DNA from: Auricularia sp. M13
Taxonomy: Eukaryota; Basidiomycota; Agaricomycetes; Auriculariales; Auriculariaceae
Length of the DNA stretch: 64,000 bases
Assembly (NCBI GenBank): GCA_037042915.1
Contig: CM073198.1
Span: forward strand, 2,356,001 to 2,420,000
Reading direction: 5' to 3'
Both the position numbers and the translations under genes were made by a program. Shown piece after piece: positions 55,319-64,000 of the stretch (positions are counted from its first letter, which is position 1; each line of letters begins with the position of its first letter). The notes under the pieces were generated by a model. The model was not told where the DNA came from and did not search any database. It saw only the letters and a program-made list of their open reading frames with translations.

Positions 55319-57258
55319 ATGCAGCAGGCGAACTTCCAGGGGAATGCCCCGTTCAACGGGCTGCTTTTCGCGGGCGTCCCCCCGCCACAACAGACGGCAT
55401 TTGCCACGAACGCGTATGCGAGCCCTGCACCTCGCCCCGTCTACATTACGAAGGGCGCGGCAGTCAACAGCGGGACCATGCCCACGTCCGACCCGCCTAG
55501 CCCGGACTACATGGGCGACGAAATAGCCTTCGCGCTTCCCTCACTCGACGACTTCGAGAGGTGGCGCGCCAGCGTAGAGCGCACGCTGACCGTGGATTTC
55601 GTGAAAGGTATGCATTATTCATTCGCGTATGTGTTCTCGCTGACGGCTGCGCAGGGGACAAGGTATGGTCCACAGCGCTTGCCACGTCCTGGGCTGACTC
55701 GCCTGTCACAGCATTCTTCCCGTTCCACCCCGAAGGCATTTCTCGAGCTCGTCAAATTAGGTGCGCCATTTTTGCCATGACAATATCTCGTTCTAACCCG
55801 CGCGCAGTCTGTGCTCGCCATAGCCGCAGCGGGCGTAAGCCTTACCAGAAGAAGCATCCGGAGCGCCAGCGCAAGGTCCCATCCAGGAAAGTCGACGAAG
55901 GATGCCCTGCCTCCATTAGTTACCGCACGTTCGAGGACAAGGCAGAAGTACACGTCGTGTGTGCGTCAATGCTTCATTTCCCGGACAACGACTTGCGCGC
56001 TGACTTCCTACCAGATAATCCGCGGCATTCGCACGTGACAGGTCCTGAGAACTATGAGTTCACGCGTGAAGGTCGGAGAGAGGCAGCAGCTCACCGGACG
56101 AGGTCTATTTCACGCAGTCCGCAAGTCCACCAGTATTCCGAACTGCGGGACGATGAACGGGCGGCAACCGAAGCCCCATCTGCGCCGCCGGCGTCCTTCG
56201 CTTCGCCATATGGCATTGTGACTCCTCTAAGCGCCCCATCGTTCTATCGTCCCCTGCCGCAGGTCTCTCTGTCCCCACGTACATTCTCGCACGAGGGAAA
56301 GCAGCAGTCACCCGTTTCTAGCACACCGGCAACCTCGCCCATCCGACCGGCACTTGGTCTCTCATCCTTGTCGCCTGTGCGCGCCTTCGAGATGCAACTG
56401 CCGTACTCGCCGGTCTCGGAGAGCGTTTCTCCTGCGCGGACAAGCCAGAGCTTGCCAACACCTATCACTGGAACATACGCATTACCGCTGCAACCCAACA
56501 CTCCCATTCGTGCATCGCAGGCGTTATCGACGCCGACGTACACCACACAGCCGCTGCCCTCTCCTGAACGGACCGCACAGGCCTTGGGCACGCCGCTCCA
56601 TCTCACACAACCTCTCGCAAGCCCAATCCGCCAAACGCAAGTCTTGCATTCCCCGCATCATGTCGCGCAACCACTTCATAGTCCCGTCACTCATACCCAG
56701 TGCATCTCCACGCCGCTGCATCATATGCATTCCCTACCACAATCTGTGCATCCGACTCCCATGCTCAACATCTCCACCGAACTGCCATACGTCGGGCAGG
56801 ACGTGTACACTTCACCCTACATCGGCGATGGTTCTCTCTCGTTGCAGACTGACGGGGCATACGAACAACCCTACGAGGGTACGACTTCTAGTCTCAATTT
56901 CAGTGTTTCGCAAGACCCGGACTCGCTCGCCATTCCCGATGGCAGTGCCATCAGCCTCACAATTACTTCATCGCCATCGCCGTCCCCTCAAACGGCTGCA
57001 TTGCCGCCGGACGAAGCCTACGGCGGTATAGAGGATGCCATGTCCACCGACGACACTCTAGCTGAAGAACAGATCGTCGACCTCGATCTGCGTGCAGAAC
57101 GCTGGACTCGCATCGCAAACCTATTCGAGGGGGTTCACAGTGCATCTAGAAATGTTCAGTTTACCGAGCAAGGGGTCAAAACCCTAGAGAACGTGCTTAT
57201 GAACTTGTGGATAGAGGTCCGGCCGAACGCCATGGCCGAAGTACCCCCTCCAGCTTGA
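55319..57258 (+). CDS. FAR1/FLYWCH-like zinc-domain protein with SP-rich decapeptide repeat
   Basis: ATG is at 55319 (MQQANFQGNAPFNGLLFAG); the longer frame from 55211 starts with GTG. The N-terminal part has DEIAFALPSLDDFERWRASV and, after an intron, WSTALATSWADSPVTAFFPF. A Cys/His domain follows: VCARHSRSGRKPYQKKHPER, VPSRKVDEGCPASISYRTF, VHVVCASMLHF. This resembles FAR1/WRKY-GCM1-type DNA-binding domains (C...C...H pattern with a KKxPxRxRK middle and GCPA), common in fungal and transposase-derived proteins. From about residue 330 the chain is SP/TP-rich, with about ten copies of a ten-residue repeat. The acidic C-terminus ends in a helical block (RTRIANLFEGV-like RWTRIANLFEGVHSAS, TLENVLMNLWIEV), with the stop at 57256-57258. 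A transcription factor is the best guess. Confidence 0.75.
56440..56751 (+). repeat. In-frame 30-bp/10-residue repeat, consensus xxQxLx[ST]Pxx
   Basis: Units in order: TSQSLPTPIT, ASQALSTPTY, TTQPLPSPER, TAQALGTPLH, LTQPLASPIR, QTQVLHSPHH, VAQPLHSPVT, HTQCISTPLH, HMHSLPQSVH. A 14-residue interruption lies between the first and second. Gln-3 and Leu-5 are near invariant, and residues 7-8 are SP or TP. Confidence 0.85.
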
Positions 57259-57474
57259 ATGTCCAGGTAATCTCGATCTACACGTTATCTTTTAATTGTA
57301 ACACGGAAATCGACTGTATTCTAGCTGTTTCACTCGCATGTACGGCGTCTACTTAGACTTAGTACCCATCTTTCGCGCTTTGAATTGTTTTTGTGCTTTC
57401 GAGAATACGATCATCTTGTTTGTCGGGGTTTCGCCGCGCGCGTTCTTTGCTCTCGTCTTCGATTCATACACACC

Positions 57475-58715
57475 ATGGGAGGAAGTTCACTACGCAACTC
57501 GCTGCATCGGCGTAATCATAAGGAGCGCGGCCAACTGGCGCACCGGACTCGGTTGGGCATCCTCGAAAAGCACAAGGACTATGTGCAACGCGCGCGCGAC
57601 TACCACTCCAAAAAGGACCGTCTGCACCGTCTGCAGGAGAAGGCAGCTAGCAGGAATACCGATGAATTCTACTTTGGCATGGTCAACCAGCGCACGCAGG
57701 CATGTACTTTGCTCGTCGCGGTGATAATAGTCTGACGCCAGCCACTGTAGGGCGGTGTGCACATTCAAGAACGGGGCAACGAGGTCATGCCGGTCGATAT
57801 GGTCAAGATACTTAAAACCCAGGATGGAAACTATATCAGGACTATGCGTGCAGCAAATGCGAAGGTGTGTTGCAGGCTATGATCTGTTGCAATTCGGCTG
57901 ACAATTGTCGAAGAAAATCGACGCGCTCAAGCTTGAGCTGGGGTCTATCACTGAGCTCGCTACAATTGGCAACAGCGACGAATGGGAAGATTCTTTGTCC
58001 ACCGCCGAGCAACGTGTGCTGCAGGAGGCTGGGCTTTTGCCTGCGCCGTCCAACTCGAAGAAGCGCAAACGGGTCGACCCAAAGCATCTCGTGTTCGCAG
58101 ATAACTTAGACCAAGGTATTTGTTCAAATATTCCACATTCTGCTCAGCAACTCATACCTCTACGTAGCACGTCAAATGAATACGCCTGCGCAAACCGAGA
58201 CATCTAAGGAGTCTGAACCGGTCGTTTCTGCCGACGCCGCCGACTTGGGCTGGGTCATTGCCACGAAGAAAAAGCGGAAAGGCACATCTAACGTCGAATC
58301 TGCTGAAGTCAAACCGCGCAAGTCTGTAAGTCGCAGTGACGAGGAAGAGGAAGATGAACCGAGCGAGAAACTTGCCGAGCCCAAAGTGTGTCTGCTCTCA
58401 CCGATCTCTATGATATCTCTCAACGCTTTTCAGAAACATCGGAATCAGCTTCTGAAGGAACTGGCCGCGCGCTTACAGCGAGATCAGTCGCTGAAGTACG
58501 CGGAGAGGGAACTGGAAGTCCAACGGCTGCTCATGGGCAAGGGAGCGGCAAAGAAGTTGGCCGACCGCGAAAAGCCCAACGTTGACGACGATGATAACGA
58601 TGACGACCTAGTGATACCTGGTAAGCGGAGGAGCAAGAAGAAGAATCCGCCACCTGTTGACGAGGCGGCTTGGAAACCGCGGGTCTACAAGTGGAAGTTC
58701 GACAGGAAGCGATAG
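57475..58715 (+). CDS. UTP11: U3 snoRNP/SSU-processome protein Utp11
   Basis: Nucleolar factor for 18S rRNA processing. ATG is at 57475 ([20 protein letters not shown]). [20 protein letters not shown], then [20 protein letters not shown] and [12 protein letters not shown], match yeast Utp11 ([20 protein letters not shown]...REKAKERNPDEYYHAM). After the first intron comes [20 protein letters not shown] with [13 protein letters not shown] (yeast LKTQDSNYVRTLR). Then an acidic linker, [37 protein letters not shown], and C-terminal [14 protein letters not shown] with TAG at 58713. Introns 2-4 have normal GT-AG ends. The first (57700-57750) reads GCATGT...CTGTAG after CAG, an apparent GC-AG intron, and no GT donor nearby keeps the frame. 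Confidence 0.94.
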
Positions 58716-58836
58716 TCTTTTTCCAGTTGCTTTGTACTGCTTGTCCAAACGTCTTGCCCAAGCTACATATACACACAACGATTGTGGCATGCTGTGGAAC
58801 GTTGCGATCTGAAGGCTGCGATTGTCCTCAAGCTGC

Positions 58837-58852
58837 TTATCATATCTGATAA
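58837..58852. promoter_or_regulatory. Inverted GATA element with iron-type core ATCTGATAA
   Basis: TTATC, a 2-bp spacer (AT), then ATCTGATAA, about 70 bp before the ATG of the first DUF2470 gene. ATCWGATAA is the published target of fungal iron-sensing GATA repressors (Urbs1, SreA, Sre1, Fep1). Binding here is inferred. Confidence 0.6.
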
Positions 58853-58920
58853 CGCGGCTGGTAATTTCGAGTCCGCTCCTTGGCTTTTCACTTCGGTCTG
58901 GTACTACTCAGCGCTCAGCC

Positions 58921-59676
58921 ATGCCACCTCCCTCAGTCGCCGAGATGAAGACGCGAATCATAACGCACATGAACGAGGACCATGCAGACAGCCTAGCGCT
59001 TTATCTGCGTCACCTAGCCAAGGTGCCAGCAGCGCCGGCTGCCTCTGCGCGGATGGAGGACATTACGACGGACGGCATGACCCTTTCTTACGCCCTCTCC
59101 GGCTCAGACGGCAAGCGCGAACACGTCGTCATTGAATTCGACCCGCCTCTGGCCTCGCTCGCGGAGGCGCGTGTTCGGTTGGTTGCCATGTCGCATGCAG
59201 GTTCTGCAGCGTTTGGGCAGTCGCCGACACGCATTCGCAATTACACCTGGCCTGGCCTGCAGGGATGGCTCAACGTTATTGGGGTCACCTTTGGCGTATA
59301 CAGCTTCGCAAATCCGACCATGCTTGCGCCAAATGGCTTCCTTACTCGCACGTTATTCATGGGCAACACCCTCATACCCGGCTACTTGCATGCCTGGAGG
59401 TTCCCGTTACTGGCCCTCATTGCGGCCATACATGTCACGGAGGCGGCATTTATGTACCGGCTGGCATGGAAGCATTGCCCGCGGCGTATCAATGCCTTCC
59501 ACCAGGAGGGCTTGGGTTGGGTTGGATGGCAATGGGTAATATCGAGCTTCGGAGGTGCGATAGATTGTGCAACCAGGTGCTGTGTGGACGACTCATACGC
59601 GCGCAGAGGGTGTCACGAGCTTCCAGAGATTCAGAGGGCTCATCCAGCAAGAGGAGAACAAGCACAAGAAGTCATG
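58921..59676 (+). CDS. DUF2470-domain membrane protein, copy 1 of a tandem pair
   Basis: ATG at 58921 (MPPPSVAEMKTRIITHMNED). The N-terminal ~95 residues are a DUF2470 domain: THMNEDHADSLALYLRHL (the HMNxDHxDxL signature), ARMEDITTDGMTLSY, VVIEFDPPLASLAEARVRLV, and AMSHAGSAAFGQSP. DUF2470 occurs in heme-utilisation and HugZ-type proteins. The C-terminal half has hydrophobic spans (GWLNVIGVTFGVYSFA, FPLLALIAAIHVTEAAFMY) and a conserved RLAWKHCPRRIN, with WVGWQWVISSFGG before the splice. One intron (GTGCGA...GCGCAG) leads to EGVTSFQRFRGLIQQEENKH and KKS with TGA at 59674-59676. The cytosolic domain is thus membrane anchored. A heme- or iron-linked role is inferred from the domain and the upstream GATA site. 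Confidence 0.87.
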
Positions 59677-60151
59677 AGCCCGTGTTTTGGGCATTCAACG
59701 CAACATCTGGCGCGACGTTTATATGTGGGAAGAGAGCGTATTATTACTTATATGGTGTGCGCGCATGTGATCTTGTTATAGATGGTAATGAAGCAATTTA
59801 CCAAAGACGCCGCCGCTGGGTCCCCGTCCCCGCGCCGGTGAGGATCACTATGCTGACCTTAAACGGCCCTTATAGGGCCGAGGGAGCGAATCAGAAACAA
59901 CACAAGAGACGAGGAGACGTGGGCGTGGGACCACTGACACGGATCGAAAGTCAACAGTCCTGTCCACTTTCTAGACTAAAGATTCGGCGTGGATGAACTT
60001 GGCGTTATCATAATATCTGATAACTGGCCAGACAGCTCGTCGCTAACAGTAACACGCTGACGAGTCCCCACGCCAGTAGCAATGTACATAAGTGCCCACT
60101 GATGCAAGCACGTACGTTGCAACCCCAGCGCCCGTCTGATTGCTTTCCACC
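59677..60151. other. Spacer between the two DUF2470 genes, carrying promoter 2
   Basis: About 475 bp. It contains the 3' end of copy 1 and the promoter of copy 2, with the GATA element listed separately. GGGCCG/CGGCCC-like words flank 59860-59880. No gene. Confidence 0.45.
60005..60023. promoter_or_regulatory. Second inverted GATA element with core ATCTGATAA
   Basis: TTATC, a 5-bp spacer (ATAAT), then ATCTGATAA at 60015-60023, about 130 bp before the ATG of the second DUF2470 gene. Same layout as the site upstream of copy 1, spacer 3 bp longer. Confidence 0.6.
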
Positions 60152-60900
60152 ATGTCTTCGCCCTCCAACGCCGATCCTAAGTCGTTCATCCTGACGCATA
60201 TGAACGAAGACCACGGGGATAGCCTAGCGCTATACCTGCGTCACTACGCCAGAGTACCAGCAGCGGATGCCTACACGGCGCGGATGGAGGACATCACACT
60301 CAACGATATGACCATCTCGCATACGTCGGGTTCGCGCGGCGAGCGTGTCCGCACGACCATCAAATTCGACCCGCCGCTGGCCACGCTGACCGAGTCGCAC
60401 ATCCGTCTCGTCCAGATGTCATATGCGGGCTCAGCAGCAGTGGGCGAATCGCCATTCCGTGTTCGCAAGTTTACCTTGCCGACCCTCCAAGGATGGACCA
60501 GTATTGTCGGCATCGGCGCGGGCGTGTACATGCTTTTGAGACCTTCCCTGCTTGCCCAGGATGGGGTCTTGACTCGCACGCTGTTCAGAGGTAACGCCAC
60601 TATCCCTGGCTTCTTGGTGCAATGGAGGCAGGCGATACTCGGCACCATTGCAGCTATCCATATCACGGAGGCGGCCTTTATGTACCGGCTGGCGTGGAAG
60701 CACTGCCCGCGCAGGATCAATTTTGTGCGCCAGGAGAGTATGGGATGGGTTGGGTGGCTATGGGTCATTTCATGCTTCACAGGTGCGGTGGTCTCAAGGA
60801 AGCGTCGGATGATAACTCACAATCCACAGAGGGCGCCTGGTGTTTCCAGAGATTCCAAAGGCTCGTCAAGCAGGAGGAGGCTAAGCATAAGCGGTCGTAA
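60152..60900 (+). CDS. DUF2470-domain membrane protein, copy 2 of a tandem pair
   Basis: ATG at 60152 (MSSPSNADPKSFILTHMNED). Same build as copy 1: THMNEDHGDSLALYLRHY, ARMEDITLNDMTISH, IKFDPPLATLTESHIRLVQM, SYAGSAAVGESPFRVRKFTL, TM spans (GIGAGVYMLLRPSLLA, AILGTIAAIHITEAAFMY), RLAWKHCPRRINFVRQESMG, WVGWLWVISCFTG. One intron in the same place and phase (GTGCGG...CCACAG) gives EGAWCFQRFQRLVKQEEAKH and KRS with TAA at 60898-60900. Intron identity and co-linear domains show a tandem duplication. Divergence is spread over the whole length, so it is not very recent. Confidence 0.87.
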
Positions 60901-60939
60901 ATGTAGCGCTACAGGGCGGATGCAGGAATATCTCGGGAA

Positions 60940-61676
60940 TCATGAGGAGTCGCCTTCTTGGGTGTCTTCATTTATGCGCAGGACTTTGATCCATTCGCGG
61001 TAGTTGAAGTTACCATTACGATCGGTAAATGGCCCTTTGAAGAGCTGGTCGATCTGCAACAAGGCATGAGCTGGGCAGGATGATCTGCCACAAAAGAGCA
61101 CTCACCTCAGCCTGGTCCATTCGTTCACCGACCTCGCTGAGCCATCTGCGCATTTCGTCGACTTTAACAAAGCCCGTGTCGGCCTCGTCAAAGCACTCAA
61201 ATGCTTCGATGAGCTCTTGCTCGGAATCGAACTCGAACAAGTGCTCGCCCATCATCGTGAGGAACATGGTGAAATTTACTCCGCGGGATTGAGCGCTCTG
61301 CGCTTCATCCTCTGAAGTGGTTGTGATGGACTTGCGGTGGCGACCCGGACGAGCGTTCAAGAGCTCGTCAAGGATCTCCCGCGAAGGGTTGATTCCTTTA
61401 TGCAATCATCCGAGGTAAGAGAATGACAGCGTGTGAGGCGGCAGAGCGCATACCCAGCGAGGCAAATATGGCTTTCAGGTCAGATTCTGTGACAATGCCG
61501 TCGCCGTCTTGGTCGATGAGCGAGAAGGCCTCCTTGAACTGCTGGATCTGGGCCGTCTGGAAGAGCGAGAACACGCCGGACGGCTCTCTGCGCGCGCGTG
61601 ACTTTGCGCTTTTTGAGAGCATCCGAGACGGCGAGGAGCCAGAGTCCGGCGCGAGGTAATTGGGGTAGCGCGACAT
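60940..61676 (-). CDS. RLC1: Myosin regulatory light chain (EF-hand)
   Basis: Calmodulin-fold light chain that binds an IQ motif of myosin II and acts in the cytokinetic ring. ATG is at 61676 (MSRYPNYLAPDSGSSPSRML). A basic Ser-containing leader (SKSAKSRARREPSGVFSLF) is followed by QIQQFKEAFSLIDQDGDGIV, a full first EF-hand loop DQDGDGIVTESD. Later hands are degenerate: FDEADTGFVKVDEMRRWL, and TDRNGNFNYREW near the end. This one-good-loop pattern, plus the VFSLFQ-x-FKEAF entry, fits Rlc1 better than calmodulin. Two introns; it ends KVLRINEDTQEGDSS with TGA at 60940. The leader Ser residues resemble the regulatory phosphosite region. Its 3' end lies 40 bp from that of DUF2470 copy 2 (convergent). 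Confidence 0.88.
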
Positions 61677-61843
61677 TCAGTTGGCGAGCGGACAAGCGGA
61701 GACTGGCAAACGCCGAAGCATCCAACTGCGGCCCACGACGCCAACAGGGGCCGTCGGGCTCTCAGCCACAACAGTTCTCCCGCGTGCATCCCAACGGTGC
61801 GGTCAAAAATGCCACACAACCTATCTTTACTCCAACCCACGAC
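61677..61843. promoter_or_regulatory. Divergent promoter of RLC1 and the FAD monooxygenase
   Basis: Only 167 bp between start codons facing apart. No TATA box recognised. Confidence 0.45.
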
Positions 61844-63794
61844 ATGACTATCCCGCTCTCGAACGCTAAGCCCTGCGACCAGCCCAACCTCACCCGCACC
61901 GGCCTAACGGGGCTCTCATCGCAACCAGCTGCCCTAGGAGACTCTCTCCGCGTCGCCGTACGCGTGTCGGTTGCTGTTGCACGCTTCCAACGCTGAAACT
62001 CGCCTCGCTCGTCCCAGGTTGTTGGCGCAGGCGTCGCAGGCCTATGCACTGCGCTGGCCTTCGCCAGAGTCGGCTTCAAGCACATCGATGTTTACGAGAG
62101 CGCCGCGTTCTTCGCCGAGATAGGCACGTGCAGGCCGCCTGAGAACGCCGTCTCAGTCCGCTGACCTATCCTCTCGTTGCCTCAGGCGCCGGCATTCAGG
62201 TCGCACCCAACATGTCTGCTGTACTCGAACGCCTCGGCGTCCTCGAGGCTGTCACCAGGGACAGCGTTGCGCTGGCCGGAATACATATCAGACGTGAGCG
62301 CGATCGAGATTAGACAACCAGCTCTCCCCGCTATGCTGTGCAACTGACATGCCGGGCGCCGGCAGGATGCACGACGAACGAAATCTTGTCTGCGTCGTCG
62401 TTCTCACACTTGCAGCAGGTGTACAGGTATCCGCAGATGGTGCGTGGGGTGGCGCGGTTAATCATTCTGCATGGGATCAGCTCACCCGAATGAAGGTCTG
62501 CCACCGTGCCGACTTGTCCAGAACCTTGTACGAGGCATGCCTAGCCACAGATGTGGTTCAGCTTCACTTCAACTCCCGGTTATGCGACGTCGACTTCACA
62601 GGGACCAGATTCTGCATTGACAGCGGGGGCGAGAAGACCTGGCACGAAGCGGATGTCCTCCTCGCCGCAGACGGCGTCAAATCAGTCGCCAGGGCTAAAA
62701 TGCTCGCGTTGACAAACCAGGTCGATGATGGTGTGTGTCGTTCAACAGGGGCCGCGTGAAGTGCTGAGGCATGTGGGCGTTACGCAGCCGAGGACACCGG
62801 ACAAGCAGCCTACAGGGTCATGCTCACCCGCGAGCAAATGTCGTCTGACCCCGAGCTTCTCGATCTGCTGGAATCTAATATCTCCCATCGCTGGACGGGG
62901 ATGGGCCGCATGATCATTGTGAGGGTTACTAGCTCTTCTGCGCGCTTTGCTTACCATGCAATACAGGCTTATCCCATTGCCAGACACAATGTCTATAACG
63001 TCGTCACCACACATCCAGACACTCACTTCGCTTCTGCACCATCTGGCGCGTGGACCAGCTATGGCTCACGAAAGGAGATGCTTGAGACGTACAATGCATA
63101 CTGTCCCACAGTGCAGAAGCTCTTGGAACTGGTGCGACAGGACCAGGTCTGCGAGTGGAAGCTGCGAGTGCACGCGCCGCTGGATACGTGGGTCTGCGGG
63201 CGGGTAGCTCTCGTTGGCGATGCGTGCCATCCGACGCTGCCGCATTTGGCACAGGTAAGATCGTTTAGTCGCCTGCTTCTAGTACTTAACTCGGAGTGCA
63301 GGGTGCAGCGCAAGCGGTCGAAGATGCCGCTGTGCTTGCAACAATTTTTGCCAGGATCGAAAGCGTAGACGAGGTCCCTAAAGCGATGCGACTTTATGAG
63401 GTGAGATGCTCAAAGCCGGCACCGATGTGCTTGCAAGCTGAAACTATTGGAACCGCAGGCCTTGAGAAAGGATCGCGCAGAGTGGTTAGTCGAAGCAGCT
63501 GCGAACAGTAGCAAGAATCTCTTGCAGACCGACAAGTCCGAGCTTGAGGCGCGCGATCGTCTCTTCGCCAACTCGCACGAGACGGGACGGAACCCCGACT
63601 ATTATGCCGACAAGTGAGTTGTAGAAAAGGACAGTGCTTTGCATTTGCTGAATTCGACGATAGGGAAGTGCAGCAATTGATCTTCAGTCACGATTGCGTC
63701 GACGCGGTATGCTGCATGGTTGGTCAATAACTGTCAGTTGCTCACATTTATCCAGGTTTATCAGAGGTGGGAGGAACTGTGGCCGGAAGTGTGA
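61844..63794 (+). CDS. Salicylate-hydroxylase-type FAD monooxygenase
   Basis: Class A flavin monooxygenase; hydroxylates an aromatic or similar small molecule with NAD(P)H. ATG is at 61844 (MTIPLSNAKPCDQPNLTRTG). After a GTACGC...TCCCAG intron the chain reads VAVVGAGVAGLCTALAFARV (FAD GxGxxG), HIDVYESAAFFAEIG, AGIQVAPNMSAVLERLGVLE, HRADLSRTLYEAC, LLAADGVKSVAR (DG motif), YRVMLTREQMSSDPELLDLL, and VALVGDACHPTLPHLAQ (GD motif, second FAD contact), then GAAQAVEDAAVLATIFARI. It ends VYQRWEELWPEV with TGA at 63792-63794. About eight short introns, each restoring frame. All three flavin signatures are present. The substrate cannot be deduced. Confidence 0.87.
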
Positions 63795-64000
63795 GCGGAA
63801 GAGTATCAATATACTATGCCACAATCCCGGGACGGGCAGGAAACTCTAATGTACAATCAGTAGACAATCAAACTTGGAACAGTTCTGGTTTCATTGACTA
63901 TGGATGTAGCATGAGCGTCTCACTGACAAGATTGTGAAGGGCTGCGTACAATTTTACACAGGCGCGCTAGAAGGCCGCCCAGTTGGACCAGGGTGCCAAC
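63795..64000. other. 3' flank to window end
   Basis: About 200 bp, no gene visible before the window edge. Confidence 0.35.

Noticed and set aside
45798-63794. Secondary-metabolite gene cluster built on two FAD monooxygenases
   Set aside because: No backbone enzyme (PKS, NRPS, terpene synthase) or transporter nearby, and the genes between are housekeeping (MED7, ECHS1, UTP11, RLC1).
1-64000. CRISPR arrays, rRNA operons, LTR elements or retroelement reverse transcriptase
   Set aside because: No regularly spaced repeats, rRNA-like blocks, long terminal repeats or YxDD-type reverse-transcriptase motifs seen on either strand.

Overview
The window is nuclear DNA from a filamentous basidiomycete, most likely a mushroom-forming agaricomycete. 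The genes are dense and split by many short introns (about 45-65 nt, GT...CTNA...AG). The protein families are fungal: an Ira/neurofibromin RasGAP, fused ADE5,7, Sed5, Mediator Med7, and a fruit-body lectin of the Agaricus type. There is no operon structure, CRISPR array, rRNA or convincing tRNA. Species and chromosome cannot be named from the sequence alone.

Layout, left to right. 1-9720 (-) is the bulk of a giant RasGAP whose C-terminus lies off the left edge. 10451-13761 (-) holds a bacterial-type GDP-mannose pyrophosphorylase and ribosomal protein uL1. 13944-15280 (-) is a decayed or oddly spliced gene of unknown function. 16054-18183 (-) is a single-pass membrane protein with two beta-sandwich-like ectodomains. 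18578-20536 (-) is GlcNAc-6-phosphate deacetylase. 21473-24417 (-) is a long disordered protein, divergent from a Nop6-type RRM protein (24539-25555, +). 25828-29095 (-) has two small nuclear-looking proteins with matching motifs and a matching intron position. 29096-31810 is a gene-poor stretch with a MITE-like element flanked by an 8-bp target duplication and a second, larger inverted-repeat unit. 31811-34555 (-) is a disordered protein with an ordered C-terminal helical domain.

34965-42186 (+) is a run of housekeeping genes: a MYND-finger protein with a 16-nt exon, the Golgi SNARE Sed5, NAD-dependent glycerol-3-phosphate dehydrogenase with a presequence-like leader, and an ankyrin/CCCH RNA-binding protein. 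42658-45456 (-) is ADE5,7. 45798-48125 (+) is a flavin monooxygenase, followed by Med7 (-), the fruit-body lectin (+), mitochondrial enoyl-CoA hydratase (+) and a dolichyldiphosphatase-like PAP2 enzyme (-). 53177-54690 is a broken SRPK/FunK1-like kinase. 55319-58715 (+) has a FAR1/FLYWCH-like protein with a decapeptide repeat and Utp11. 58921-60900 (+) is a tandem pair of membrane-anchored DUF2470 proteins. 60940-61676 (-) is a myosin regulatory light chain, and 61844-63794 (+) a salicylate-hydroxylase-type monooxygenase.

The most testable new signal is at the DUF2470 pair: each copy has, within about 130 bp of its ATG, the same inverted GATA site with a perfect ATCTGATAA core, the consensus of fungal iron-sensing GATA repressors. 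DUF2470 is found in heme-utilisation proteins, so an iron/heme module is suggested. Other leads are the possibly bacterium-derived GDP-mannose enzyme with a grafted coiled coil, the ten-residue repeat of the FAR1-like protein, the paired nuclear proteins, a GC-AG intron in UTP11, and a 39-bp near-identical element directly after the stop codons of two unrelated genes. Start codons and splice sites were read by eye, so exon borders in long multi-exon genes are approximate.
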